Source: Candidatus Tepidiaquacellales bacterium UBA2330 (GTDB lineage: Bacteria > Bacteroidota > Ignavibacteria > Tepidaquicellales > Tepidaquicellaceae). From it: a DNA stretch of 64,000 nt. The stretch is from NCBI GenBank assembly GCA_002344965.1, contig DDUU01000037.1:1-64000 (forward strand). Direction: 5' to 3'. This document shows positions 9,258 to 18,264 of this stretch, piece after piece. A program made the position numbers and the translations under genes. How positions within the stretch are numbered: position 1 is the first letter of the stretch; the number at the start of each line of letters is the position of its first letter. The notes under the pieces are model-generated. The model saw only the letters and a program-made list of their open reading frames with translations, did not search any database and was not told the DNA's origin.

Positions 9258-10826
9258 ATGGCAAAACAAACAAAAAAGCCCGAAGCAAATGTTAAAAGAC
9301 CAAATATTCTAATCCTCTGGGGAGATGACATTGGTCAGACAAACCTGAGCTGTTACAGCAAAGGTCTAATGGGATACAGAACTCCCAACATAGACAGGAT
9401 CGCCCGTGAAGGCGCTATCTGTACAGACTATTACGCCGAGCAAAGCTGTACTGCCGGCCGTTCTGCTTTCATAACGGGACAGTGCACTTACAGAACTGGT
9501 CTTTCAAAAGTCGGAATGCCGGCAGCTCCGCAGGGTCTGCAGGCGCGCGATGTAACAATAGCACAAATGCTGAAAGCCAGAGGTTACACAACTGGACAAT
9601 TCGGAAAAAATCATCTTGGAGACAGGAATGAATTCCTTCCTACAGTGCACGGCTTCGATGAGTTTTACGGAAATCTTTATCACCTGAACGCTGAAGAAGA
9701 GCCGGAGCATGAGGACTATCCTAAGAAGGAAGATTTTCCCGATTTCAGAAAAAACTTCGGACCTCGCGGCGTTATTCATTCTTATGCATCTGACAAAGAC
9801 GATAAAACAGTTGATCCGAGATTTGGTAAAATCGGAAAACAGAGAATTGAAGATACAGGTCCTCTCACAAAAAAAAGAATGGAAACGATTGATGATGAAA
9901 CTTGCAAAGCAGCAAAAGATTTTATTAAGAGAGCTCATAAAAATGATGAACCGTTTTTCGTCTGGTATAATACCACACATATGCATGCATTTACACATGT
10001 TAAACCAAAAAGCAAAGGACAGGCAGGCAGATGGCAATCTGATTATCATGATACAATGGTGGACCATGATAAGAATATAGGAGAGATGTTAGACCTTCTC
10101 GATGAACTCGGGCTTGCTGAAGATACATTTGTAATGTACAGTACAGATAACGGACCGCACATGAACACATGGCCGGATGGCGGTATGACACCGTTCAGAA
10201 ATGAAAAAAATTCAAACTGGGAAGGAGCCTTCAGAGTGCCTGCAATGTTCAGATGGCCGGGACACATAAAGCCGGGTACGGAACTAAACGGTATCATGAG
10301 TCATCTCGATATGTTCCCTACAATTCTTTCAATAGCCGGTGATCCGGGAGTAAAAGAGAAATTAAAGAAAGGAATGGACGTGGGAGGAACGAAGTTCAAA
10401 GTCCATTTAGACGGATTTAATCAGACTAAATATTTAACCGGAGAAGCAGAATGTCCGAGACCGGGATTTATTTACTTTAATGATGACGGAGAAGTAGTAG
10501 GTTTAAGATTTGACAACTGGAAAGCGGTATTTATGGAGCAGCATATTCAGGGAACTTTAGAAATATGGATGAATCCTTTTGTGAAGTTAAGATGTCCAAA
10601 GTTATTTAATCTGAGAACAGATCCATATGAAAGAGCTAACATTACTTCCAATACTTATTATGACTGGATGTTCAGAAGAATATACGTCCTTGGTCCTGCG
10701 CAAAAAATCGTCGGAGATTTTATGTCAACATTTAAAGAGTTTCCGCCGAGTCAGGCAGCAGGAAGCTTTACCATAGAGCAGGCTGATGCTATGATCACGG
10801 ATGCAATGAGCGGCGGACTTCATTAA
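9258..10826 (+). CDS. Arylsulfatase (second copy, CTAGR active site, no signal peptide)
   Basis: A 522-residue type I sulfatase. Metal ligands Asp23-Asp24 lie in LWGDD, the formylglycine motif is C64-T-A-G-R68 (Ala instead of the usual Pro at the third position, which the C-x-P/A-x-R rule allows), GKNH gives Lys117 and His119, and Asp297-Asn298 completes the metal site. It lacks the LamG-like tail of the 785-residue neighbour and is only distantly related to it, so the pair probably has different substrates. The N-terminus (MAKQTKKPEANVKRPN) is basic and hydrophilic with no signal peptide, which suggests a cytoplasmic location. Activation would need the formylglycine-generating enzyme encoded next. 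Confidence 0.92.
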   Translation: MAKQTKKPEANVKRPNILILWGDDIGQTNLSCYSKGLMGYRTPNIDRIAREGAICTDYYAEQSCTAGRSAFITGQCTYRTGLSKVGMPAAPQGLQARDVTIAQMLKARGYTTGQFGKNHLGDRNEFLPTVHGFDEFYGNLYHLNAEEEPEHEDYPKKEDFPDFRKNFGPRGVIHSYASDKDDKTVDPRFGKIGKQRIEDTGPLTKKRMETIDDETCKAAKDFIKRAHKNDEPFFVWYNTTHMHAFTHVKPKSKGQAGRWQSDYHDTMVDHDKNIGEMLDLLDELGLAEDTFVMYSTDNGPHMNTWPDGGMTPFRNEKNSNWEGAFRVPAMFRWPGHIKPGTELNGIMSHLDMFPTILSIAGDPGVKEKLKKGMDVGGTKFKVHLDGFNQTKYLTGEAECPRPGFIYFNDDGEVVGLRFDNWKAVFMEQHIQGTLEIWMNPFVKLRCPKLFNLRTDPYERANITSNTYYDWMFRRIYVLGPAQKIVGDFMSTFKEFPPSQAAGSFTIEQADAMITDAMSGGLH

Positions 10827-10850
10827 TACAGATCCGGATGATTTATTTTA

Positions 10851-10891
10851 AATATACCTTCACAGACAATGTTTGTGAAGGTATATTATTT
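10851..10891 (+). terminator. Strong Rho-independent terminator
   Basis: AATATACCTTCACA (10851-10864) and TGTGAAGGTATATT (10874-10887) form a perfect 14-bp stem with a 9-nt loop, followed by ATTTT. It ends the second sulfatase transcript, so the downstream FGE gene probably has its own promoter in 10892-11036, although no clear promoter boxes are visible. Confidence 0.75.
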
Positions 10892-11036
10892 TGAATGAAA
10901 TTTGTTTGAAGGAAATGTTAAAATGCAAAAATGATTTTTTAAAATGAGAATTTAATATAATTCTATCATATTTATATTCTGATTTTTAGTTAAAATTTTT
11001 ATTCAGAATTATTATAAATTAAAATCGATAAGAATA

Positions 11037-12002
11037 ATGAATGAAACGAAACAATTTTCTGAAACGGCAACCGACGGAATGGTCATCATTCCCGGCGGAA
11101 AATTTCTTATGGGTTCGGAAAATTTTTATCCTGAAGAAAAGCCTGTAAGAGAAGTTACGGTTGACGGTTTTTTTATGGATATTTATGAAGTTACAAACGA
11201 AGATTATAAAAAATTTATTGATGAGACCGGTTATGTTACTGTTGCTGAAAGACCGCTGAATCCGGAAGATTATCCCGGCGTTCCTTCGGAGAAACTTATC
11301 CCCGGAGCGCTTGTCTTTCAAAAATCAGACAGACCTGTAAATCTGAATGATTACAGGAACTGGTGGGCATGGGTTCCCGGCGCATGCTGGAAGCACCCGA
11401 AAGGTCCGCTAAGTTCGATTGAAAACAGAGGTAAATATCCTGTTGTGCATATAGCATATGAAGACGCGGAAGCTTATGCTAAATGGGCCGGCAAGGAATT
11501 GCCGACTGAAGCTGAATGGGAATTCGCGGCAAGAGGCGGACTTGAAGGCAAAAATTTTATATGGGGTGATCTTGACGTTCAGTATGAAAATCCGCAGGCG
11601 AATACATGGCAGGGAGAATTTCCATGGGAAAATTTACTTATTGACGAATACGAAGGAACATCGCCTGTAGGATCTTTTGCACCGAACGGTTACGGACTTT
11701 ATGACATGGCAGGGAATGTATGGGAATGGACTTGCGACTGGTATGTAAAGAATGTAGATGAGACTGCGGAAAAGTTTAAAACCTGCTGCACTCCTGATGA
11801 AAAAAATCCGAGAGTTATATCACCGGAGGGAAGCTTTGATGAATGTCAGCCGGATGTAAAAATACCGAGAAAAGTTTTAAAAGGCGGATCGCATTTATGC
11901 GCGCCTAATTACTGCCTGAGATACAGACCTGCTGCACGGCAGCCGCAGATGATAGACACAGGTATGAATCATCTTGGGTTCAGATGTATTAAAAGAAAAT
12001 AA
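11037..12002 (+). CDS. Formylglycine-generating enzyme (sulfatase-activating)
   Basis: A 321-residue FGE/SUMF1-family protein. It converts the sulfatase active-site Cys to C-alpha-formylglycine using O2 and a copper-bound cysteine pair. The fold signature runs from GMVIIPGGKFLMGS through EVTNEDYKKFI, PTEAEWEFAARGG and GNVWEWTCDWY to GGSHLCAPNYCLRYRPAAR and GFRC. Both catalytic cysteines are present (Cys288 and Cys293, equivalent to human Cys336/Cys341), which separates a true FGE from the many non-catalytic FGE-sulfatase-domain proteins. There is no signal peptide, matching the two cytoplasmic-type sulfatases just upstream. It is very likely their dedicated activator. Confidence 0.93.
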   Translation: MNETKQFSETATDGMVIIPGGKFLMGSENFYPEEKPVREVTVDGFFMDIYEVTNEDYKKFIDETGYVTVAERPLNPEDYPGVPSEKLIPGALVFQKSDRPVNLNDYRNWWAWVPGACWKHPKGPLSSIENRGKYPVVHIAYEDAEAYAKWAGKELPTEAEWEFAARGGLEGKNFIWGDLDVQYENPQANTWQGEFPWENLLIDEYEGTSPVGSFAPNGYGLYDMAGNVWEWTCDWYVKNVDETAEKFKTCCTPDEKNPRVISPEGSFDECQPDVKIPRKVLKGGSHLCAPNYCLRYRPAARQPQMIDTGMNHLGFRCIKRK

Positions 12003-12062
12003 ATATTAATAGTGATAAAAGTTTACTGATTTTTACTAAAAAAATAATTACTGAATTTCATT

Positions 12063-12761
12063 ATGGAAAACAATAACAATTCGGAGCTTTTAAAAGAAAA
12101 TACTAAAGCTGTAAAAATGCTTTATGAGAAACTTTCAGGCAAGAGTAAAAGCAAAGCTTATGAAATACTTGCTGCTGCTATTTTATCCCTGGCTACTGTC
12201 GGATCAGCCTGGTGTGCATATCAGTCATCTCTTTGGGGAGGTGAACAGACTTTTTTCCTTGCCGATGCAAACAGAAGCGGAAGAGAAGCATCCGAAAATT
12301 CTGTTCAGGCTGTACAGAGAAAATCTAATGACGGAATATTAATAATTCAGTTTATAGAAGCATACAGAAAAGGTGATAAAGAACTGTCTGAATTTTATTA
12401 CAGCAAATTCAACCAAAATCTCAAAACAGCGACTGATGAATGGATTAAAACTGAACCTTTAAAAAATATTCAGTCAAACAGCACGCCGCTTACAATGAAA
12501 TCCTATGTTTCAGATTTGGAAAAAAAATCTGAATCACTCCTTATAAAAGCAGGTGAATATATGGAAAAAGCACAAAATGCAAACAAAACTTCAGACTTAT
12601 ATGTGCTGTTTACTGTGCTTTTCGCTTCAGTTTTATTCATTATTGGAATCGGAACAACGTTTGAGTCAATCAATTTGAAGAAAGTATCTTTGACCCTCGC
12701 AGCTGTTTTAATAACAGGCATCATTATTGCTCTTACCAATATGCCTGTGAGCAGATTGTAA
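12063..12761 (+). CDS. DUF4337-like membrane protein
   Basis: A 232-residue protein with a hydrophilic N-terminus, one membrane helix at about 34-52 (ILAAAILSLATVGSAWCAYQ), a helical, probably coiled domain at about 55-175, and two more membrane helices at about 180-200 and 208-225. The YQSSLWGGEQ motif after the first helix and the overall arrangement fit the DUF4337 family of unknown function. It follows FGE by 60 bp and precedes the next membrane gene by 17 bp, so the three may form one transcript. No catalytic residues are recognisable. Confidence 0.65.
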   Translation: MENNNNSELLKENTKAVKMLYEKLSGKSKSKAYEILAAAILSLATVGSAWCAYQSSLWGGEQTFFLADANRSGREASENSVQAVQRKSNDGILIIQFIEAYRKGDKELSEFYYSKFNQNLKTATDEWIKTEPLKNIQSNSTPLTMKSYVSDLEKKSESLLIKAGEYMEKAQNANKTSDLYVLFTVLFASVLFIIGIGTTFESINLKKVSLTLAAVLITGIIIALTNMPVSRL

Positions 12762-12778
12762 AATATAAACAAAAATCA

Positions 12779-13525
12779 ATGGAGCATTTAAATTCATTAA
12801 TTGCTGTTCTGATAATGATTGCAGCGTATTATTTCGGCGGCAGATTTGTAAATTCCAAAAGTGCTGACAGAAAAATTTTAGTATCTGTTGCTGCCGGAAT
12901 TTCAGTCGCATATATATTTGTGAGTCTTCTTCCCGAACTTTCAGATGCGCAGGAGTTTTATAATAATAATAAAAATGAAAAAGCGTTTGAGCTGCAGAAT
13001 ATCTTAATATATCTTACCGCACTTGCAGGATTTCTTTTTTTCTTCGGTCTTGAAAATTATATAATTTCAAAACGGGATGCAGAACATGAAGAAAATCAGA
13101 AACATTTTAACATTAATATGGTAACGGGAGTTTATCTGACGGGATTTTTAATTAATAATTTTTTGATAAGTTATTTGATTGTCTTCTGGGGTAACAGCAA
13201 TACTGCATTATTTTTTTATACAATTGCAATGTCAGTGCATCTTGTAGCTCTTGATTATTCTGCAATAAGAGAATTCGGTGAAGGGTTTAAACATATTAAA
13301 TTTTCAATGGTATTTTCGCTTATCGCAGGATGGCTGGTAGGAATATCAACTAAATTCCCGGAAGAAATAGAGCATATAGCCACAGGGTTTATAGCAGGAA
13401 GTATTATTATTAACAGTATAAAGGATGAGTTTCCGAAAGAAGGATCAAACGTTAAGTATAAAGTTTTTTTAATAAGTTCAGTGATCTATGCAGTAATACT
13501 TATACTTTCACATGATTTTACATAA
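12779..13525 (+). CDS. Polytopic membrane protein, ZIP-transporter-like
   Basis: A 248-residue protein with about seven or eight hydrophobic helices. The segment GISVAYIFVSLLPELSDAQ near residue 40 and a later helix FIAGSIIINSIKDEFPKE resemble the LPE-containing helices of ZIP metal transporters, and a charged cytoplasmic loop (KRDAEHEENQKH) holds histidines. The metal-binding HNxxD and HExPHE motifs of true ZIP proteins are not evident, so transport is uncertain. It is tightly linked to the preceding DUF4337-like gene. The 13526-13748 spacer after it is AT-rich and holds no gene. Confidence 0.55.
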   Translation: MEHLNSLIAVLIMIAAYYFGGRFVNSKSADRKILVSVAAGISVAYIFVSLLPELSDAQEFYNNNKNEKAFELQNILIYLTALAGFLFFFGLENYIISKRDAEHEENQKHFNINMVTGVYLTGFLINNFLISYLIVFWGNSNTALFFYTIAMSVHLVALDYSAIREFGEGFKHIKFSMVFSLIAGWLVGISTKFPEEIEHIATGFIAGSIIINSIKDEFPKEGSNVKYKVFLISSVIYAVILILSHDFT

Positions 13526-13748
13526 TTGTAAATTATAATCATTAGTCTCATTTCATTTTTTTTGCAAAAATAATAATTCAGAATATCCGCTGAATTTTTT
13601 ATGAGCGGTGTTTTAATATATAATTCTTACGGGGGTGAATGTAATATTAATGTTGAATTTACATACCTAAAAAATTATTTTACAAATACTTTATTAAGAA
13701 AATTCTTAAGCTCTGTAAATTATTTAAGACATTTTAAAAAATTTCCTT

Positions 13749-14243
13749 ATGAAATCCGCATTCATAATTATTGATATGCAGAAAACTTATTTAGAAGGCA
13801 TTGTTGATAAAAAAAAGATTGAAACTGCCTGCGAGTATATTAATTATTCAGCGGATCTTATGAGAAAAAATGGTCAGCTTGTCGTTCACGTGCAGGATAT
13901 TGAAGGAATGAATGATTTAAATAAAAGTGATTTTGATATTATAGAAGAAATAAAAATTGCCGAAAGTGATCTTAATGTTAAAAAAATCTTTTCGAATTCT
14001 TTCTGGAATACTGATCTGGAAGATATATTGAAAAATAAAGGAATAGAATTTATTATTATTTGCGGGTTCGCTGCGGAAAACTGCGTGTTGTTCACATATA
14101 ACGGTGCTGCAGAAAGAGGATTTAAATGCGTGATACTTCAAAACGGAATATTAAGCTCAAAAGATGACACCGTAATGAATATTTACAGGGACAGGAATAT
14201 CATATCTTATCCGGTAATAGAATTCATAACCGGATCAAAATAA
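13749..14243 (+). CDS. Isochorismatase-like cysteine hydrolase
   Basis: A 164-residue protein of the isochorismatase/nicotinamidase superfamily. The likely catalytic triad is visible: Asp9 (IIDMQ), Lys79 (VKKIFSNSFWNT) and Cys112 (AAENCV). The cis-peptide region GFAAENCVLFT is typical. Members hydrolyse amides or isochorismate-type ethers; the residues here do not fix the substrate, and the protein is a little shorter than typical nicotinamidases. Cytoplasmic. It precedes the NYN gene by 32 bp. Confidence 0.85.
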   Translation: MKSAFIIIDMQKTYLEGIVDKKKIETACEYINYSADLMRKNGQLVVHVQDIEGMNDLNKSDFDIIEEIKIAESDLNVKKIFSNSFWNTDLEDILKNKGIEFIIICGFAAENCVLFTYNGAAERGFKCVILQNGILSSKDDTVMNIYRDRNIISYPVIEFITGSK

Positions 14244-14275
14244 CTTAACGGATCAGTTCATTTAATATAAAATTA

Positions 14276-15061
14276 TTGAACGAAGCAAAATTTAATATCG
14301 CGGTGTTAATTGACGGTGACAATGCTCAGGCGAAACTGATAAAGGAAATTCTTGAAGAAGTTTCCAAATACGGTAAAGCTACAATCAGAAGAATTTACGG
14401 CGACTGGACGACACTGCACATGAATAAGTGGAAGGACATTATTAATAAATTTTCAATAAACCCCATTCAGAAATTTTCTTATACGGCCGGAAAGAATTCA
14501 ACTGACAGCTCTCTAATTATAGACGCAATGGATATACTTCACAGCGGCAGCGCTGACGGATTTTGTATAGTATCTAGCGACAGTGATTACACAGGACTGG
14601 CAAAACGAATAAGGGAGGAAGGACTTTTTGTAATGGGCATTGGTCAGAGAAAAACACCGGTTGCGTTTGTTAAATCCTGCGAGATATTTACATTCAGCGA
14701 GAACCTGATCCCGGAGACAATTTCTGTTAAAGCAAAAACTGAATTCAAAAGAGAAAAAGTAAAACAAAAAAAAGGACTCAAGGAGACAGTGCCTGAAGTT
14801 CAGAAACCGGAAATTGTAAAAGATGAACTGCCTAAATTGGATATGAGTATAATTGACAAAGCGTTTGAAATTTCTACAAACGAAGAAGAAGATACCTATA
14901 TTTCGAAACTTGGACTGTCATTAAGAAAAATAGATCCGAGCTTTGATCCGAGAACTTACGGATTCAGAACGCTTACACAGCTGTTTGAAAGTCTTGATAA
15001 ATATATAGTTGTGAAAAATGTCATCAACGGTGTGAATCATCCCTTAGTCAAACTCAAATAA
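14276..15061 (+). CDS. NYN-domain RNase-like protein with C-terminal LOTUS/OST-HTH domain
   Basis: A 261-residue protein read from a TTG start. Residues 6-145 are a NYN (PIN-like) domain of the LabA/DUF88 type, with conserved acidic residues in LIDGDN, DSSLIIDAMD and VSSDSDY that would bind the catalytic metal. A Lys-rich linker (about 150-190) leads to a LOTUS/OST-HTH domain at about 195-261 (LSLRKIDPSFDPRTYGFRTLTQLFESL), which binds RNA, notably G-quadruplex RNA, in other proteins. It is likely a cytoplasmic RNA-processing or RNA-decay enzyme. The TTG lies right after the acidic NEAKFNIAVLIDGDN start of the domain, so little sequence can be missing. Confidence 0.85.
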   Translation: MNEAKFNIAVLIDGDNAQAKLIKEILEEVSKYGKATIRRIYGDWTTLHMNKWKDIINKFSINPIQKFSYTAGKNSTDSSLIIDAMDILHSGSADGFCIVSSDSDYTGLAKRIREEGLFVMGIGQRKTPVAFVKSCEIFTFSENLIPETISVKAKTEFKREKVKQKKGLKETVPEVQKPEIVKDELPKLDMSIIDKAFEISTNEEEDTYISKLGLSLRKIDPSFDPRTYGFRTLTQLFESLDKYIVVKNVINGVNHPLVKLK

Positions 15062-15369
15062 ATTTTATATTTATTACCGCTAAACTGCCGATAAAATATT
15101 TGTCAGTTTTTATTTTTTTTAACGGACATAAGCTGAAGATTAAATAGTAATTTGATATTTATATACTGAAAATCCGAAGTGATCAGTTTAAGTAAAATTT
15201 AAAAGAATAATCGCTGAGTGTAATCTGTTAAATCAAATAACACGGAAAATAAAGTGCAATTATTATAATGAATTGAATTACTATTTTCTGAATAAATATT
15301 TTCTAACTATTATAAGTCTTAAGATCTGACAGATTATTTTAAATTGTTACTCAGTTCAAATCAAACAGA
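15062..15369. other. Non-coding spacer
   Basis: A 308-bp AT-rich gap. Near its start AAACTG and CAGTTT can form a weak stem before a T-rich run (about 15080-15120), which could act as a terminator for the NYN gene. No RNA gene, relic or longer repeat is visible in the rest, which presumably carries the promoter of the PH-SHOCT gene. Confidence 0.5.
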
Positions 15370-15978
15370 ATGAAAACACAATTAAAAAAAGATGAGGAAG
15401 TAATTCTTATCACAAAGCCGCACTGGTTTAAGCTGATCCTTCCGGTATTCATATCAGCAATAATATCTGCCGTTTGTATTTATTTCGGCGGGTATGTTTT
15501 AATTGTTCTGATTTTACCTGCCTTATATCTGGCATATAAAATAGCAGAAAGAAACAACGATATCTGGATTGTAACTTCACTGAGAGTTATTGATGAAGAA
15601 GGCGTCTTTACGCATAACACAAAGGAAAGTCCTATTGATAAGATTAACAATGTATCATACAGTCAGACTTTCTGGGGAAAAATATTCAGATACGGGAACG
15701 TTCAGATACAGACAGCCGCGGAGATCGGTTCTACAGAATATCAAAATGTCAGTAACCCGAAAGAGCTTAAAGACACAATTACTCACATGCAGGAAGAGTA
15801 TAAAAATTATCAGATAAAAAAACAGGCAGCGGAATTTGCAGGAGCTATTGTTGCAGGACAGGAGAAAACCAAAACTGATATTGCAGCAGAACTTGAAAAA
15901 TTATATGGTCTGAAGGTAAAAGGAATTATTACTGAGGAGGAATTTACCGCCCGCAAAACGAAAATACTCAATTCTTAA
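15370..15978 (+). CDS. Membrane PH-domain (bPH) protein with SHOCT tail
   Basis: A 202-residue protein. Two close hydrophobic helices at about 20-55 are followed by a bacterial PH domain (DUF304/bPH_2: DIWIVTSLRVIDEEGVFTHNTKESPIDKINNVSY) and a short C-terminal SHOCT module (AAELEKLYGLKVKGIITEEEFTARKTKIL, about 172-202), which often marks oligomerising or membrane-associated proteins. Expected to sit on the inner membrane. Function unknown; some bPH_2 proteins contribute to membrane stress responses. Confidence 0.8.
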   Translation: MKTQLKKDEEVILITKPHWFKLILPVFISAIISAVCIYFGGYVLIVLILPALYLAYKIAERNNDIWIVTSLRVIDEEGVFTHNTKESPIDKINNVSYSQTFWGKIFRYGNVQIQTAAEIGSTEYQNVSNPKELKDTITHMQEEYKNYQIKKQAAEFAGAIVAGQEKTKTDIAAELEKLYGLKVKGIITEEEFTARKTKILNS

Positions 15979-16018
15979 GTTAACACTGTCTTATAATGAT
16001 TTTATTTTTCAAAAAATT

Positions 16019-16450
16019 ATGAAAGTACTTCAGTATATAATTTTGAAAAAAATTAATGTATCCCTGAATACATTTTTAAATTTAAAACTTCTTTTTGTTA
16101 TAAACAGCATTGCAGTATTTATTAATTTGTTCGGCTGCAGTGAAGAGAACAATATTGTTTGTACTGCTGAGGCGAGAGCCGGATTAAATGTTTTTGTAAC
16201 TGACCATGCTACAAATCTGCCTTTAGTATCTGGAGTATTGGTAACAGTTAAGGACGGAACTTACACAGATACACTAATGAATTTTCAGGGTACAGACGGC
16301 TTTGCGGGCGCATGGGAGCGGCCGGGTAATTATGTGATTACGGTTGTATGCGCTGGTTATTTAACTTTTGTCAGTGATACGGTAATAGTGGAATCAGATG
16401 TCTGTCATGTCATTCCTCAGACGGTATATGCACAGCTCCGGCATGAATAA
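16019..16450 (+). CDS. Small lipoprotein with carboxypeptidase-regulatory-like beta-sandwich
   Basis: A 143-residue protein with an unusually long N-region before the hydrophobic stretch and the lipobox LFGC (Cys at about residue 40). The remaining roughly 100 residues form a beta-sandwich of the carboxypeptidase-regulatory type (AGLNVFVTDHATNLPLVSGVLVTVKDGTYTDT..., GNYVITVVCAGYLTF). Similar lone domains occur in many Bacteroidota lipoproteins of unknown role. It is encoded between two unrelated membrane-protein genes. Confidence 0.65.
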   Translation: MKVLQYIILKKINVSLNTFLNLKLLFVINSIAVFINLFGCSEENNIVCTAEARAGLNVFVTDHATNLPLVSGVLVTVKDGTYTDTLMNFQGTDGFAGAWERPGNYVITVVCAGYLTFVSDTVIVESDVCHVIPQTVYAQLRHE

Positions 16451-16507
16451 AAAACGGCAGGTAAATTATATGCAATATTAAATGAAAACACTTCTATTAT
16501 TTAACTG

Positions 16508-18121
16508 ATGGTTCAGGAATACCTGTTTATAATAATCGGATTATTATTTTTAGTGCTTGTCTTTGTAATGATAGGACAGCGGCTGAAGATTTCATATCCG
16601 ATTTTTCTTGTAATTGCTGGACTTATAATTAGCATCACTCCGGGAATACCGTATATCAGTATAGATCCTGAAATGGTTTTTCTTATTTTTCTTCCGCCGA
16701 TTTTATATGAAGCCGCATGGTATACATCCTGGCATGAATTCTGGAAATGGAGACGTCCTATCAGTCTGCTGGCATTCGGTCTGGTATTTTTTACATCAAC
16801 GGTTGTTGCTTATGTCTCGTGGTCACTTATCCCCGGATTTACTTTAGCTTTGGGATTTTTACTCGGCGGAATAATTTCACCTCCGGATGCCGTAGCGGCT
16901 ACATCAGTTTTAAAAGGATTGAAAATCCCCAGACGCGCAATAACTATTTTGGAAGGTGAAAGTCTTGTAAATGACGCTTCAAGTTTAATAGTTGTAAAAT
17001 TTGCATTAACTGCAGTAATAACAGGACAGTTTGTATTAAGTAATGCTGTCGGCAGTTTTTTTATAGTAGCGGGAATGGGAATAGCAGTTGGAATATTTAC
17101 AGCTTTAATAATATATTCGATTCACAAATTTTTTATAACCACACCGAGCGTGGACACAGCGCTCACTTTAATTACTCCATATATAATGTATGCAGGGGCT
17201 GAGTATTTTCATTTTTCCGGAGTAATGGCGGTCGTAAGCGGCGGATTGTTTCTTTCATACCGTTCACATATAATTTTAAACTATCAGGCAAGGTTACAGG
17301 CGATCGGCGTCTGGAGCACTTTGATTTTTTTAATAAACGGAACAGTATTTATACTGATCGGTCTTGAGATGCCTGAGGTAATAGAAGGCATGACAGAAGC
17401 TATGATCATAGACGGTTTAAAATACGGAATACTTATATCAATTCTGCTGATCGCAATAAGATTTTTATGGACATATATTGCTGCATTTTTACCGCGGATG
17501 CTTTTCAAAAGTATTCGAGAAAACGAAAATAATCCCGGCTGGAAAAGTCCTTTTCTTGTCAGTTTCGCAGCAATGCGTGGAGTAGTCTCTCTTGCTGCAG
17601 CACTTTATATACCTCTGTTACTTCCGTCCGGCGCTGAATTTCCCATGCGGAATACTATTATTTTTATAACGGTAATTGTAATTTTTATAACGCTTGTCGG
17701 TCAGGGACTTGCTCTGCCATGGATCATTAAGCTGATTAAGATTGAAGAGATTGATGATATTATACCTGAAGAAGAACAGGAAGCCGGTATTCAGCTTCGC
17801 CTTAAAAAAGCAGCGCTTAAGAAACTGAATGAAGTGTTGAAAAAAAATCCAGCTGCAGCGCAAAACGAGCTTATAGTTATACTTAAATCTCAGCTTGAAA
17901 GTCAAATTGCATTTACAACAGAAAGACTTGATTCGCTTGAATGTGACAGGTCTGAAATAATTGCATTAAAGGAATATCATCTTATACTTAAAGAGTTAAT
18001 TCATGAGCAGAGGAATGAACTTGATAATCTGCGGGGTGAAAAAATATTTACCGATGAAGTTCTGCGCAAACAATCATCACAGCTAGATCTGGATGAAGCA
18101 AGAATCAGTGATTATGTTTAA
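16508..18121 (+). CDS. CPA1-family Na+/H+ antiporter
   Basis: A 537-residue cation/proton antiporter. About 12 membrane helices span residues 1-410 and include the family motif GESLVNDASS with Asn155-Asp156 in the ion-binding site and the GISPPDAVAA-like region near 120 (GGIISPPDAVAATSVLKGL). The soluble C-terminal tail (about 415-537) is charged and helical, as in NhaP/YjcE-type bacterial CPA1 proteins, and is probably regulatory. It exports Na+ (or K+) in exchange for protons at the inner membrane. The gene is monocistronic as far as can be seen. Confidence 0.9.
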   Translation: MVQEYLFIIIGLLFLVLVFVMIGQRLKISYPIFLVIAGLIISITPGIPYISIDPEMVFLIFLPPILYEAAWYTSWHEFWKWRRPISLLAFGLVFFTSTVVAYVSWSLIPGFTLALGFLLGGIISPPDAVAATSVLKGLKIPRRAITILEGESLVNDASSLIVVKFALTAVITGQFVLSNAVGSFFIVAGMGIAVGIFTALIIYSIHKFFITTPSVDTALTLITPYIMYAGAEYFHFSGVMAVVSGGLFLSYRSHIILNYQARLQAIGVWSTLIFLINGTVFILIGLEMPEVIEGMTEAMIIDGLKYGILISILLIAIRFLWTYIAAFLPRMLFKSIRENENNPGWKSPFLVSFAAMRGVVSLAAALYIPLLLPSGAEFPMRNTIIFITVIVIFITLVGQGLALPWIIKLIKIEEIDDIIPEEEQEAGIQLRLKKAALKKLNEVLKKNPAAAQNELIVILKSQLESQIAFTTERLDSLECDRSEIIALKEYHLILKELIHEQRNELDNLRGEKIFTDEVLRKQSSQLDLDEARISDYV

Positions 18122-18264
18122 TTCGTTAGTGTTATGAGAAACATTTAACTTCAGATTAAAAGTCAGCATAACTTTTTATTCCAGTTACTAGATTTTATTT
18201 GAATTTAAGAATTAATATAATCCAAATATACATTGTCCGCTTAATAAATATTCAGAAAATTCTA

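Noticed and set aside
9504..10067. Long antisense frame of 187 codons opposite the second sulfatase
   Set aside because: It mirrors a well-supported gene, has a Cys/Phe/Ser-rich composition unlike the neighbours, and shows no domain.
9258..10826. Inactive sulfatase because of CTAGR in place of CxPxR
   Set aside because: Ala at the third position is accepted in the C-x-P/A-x-R signature and all other active-site residues are present.
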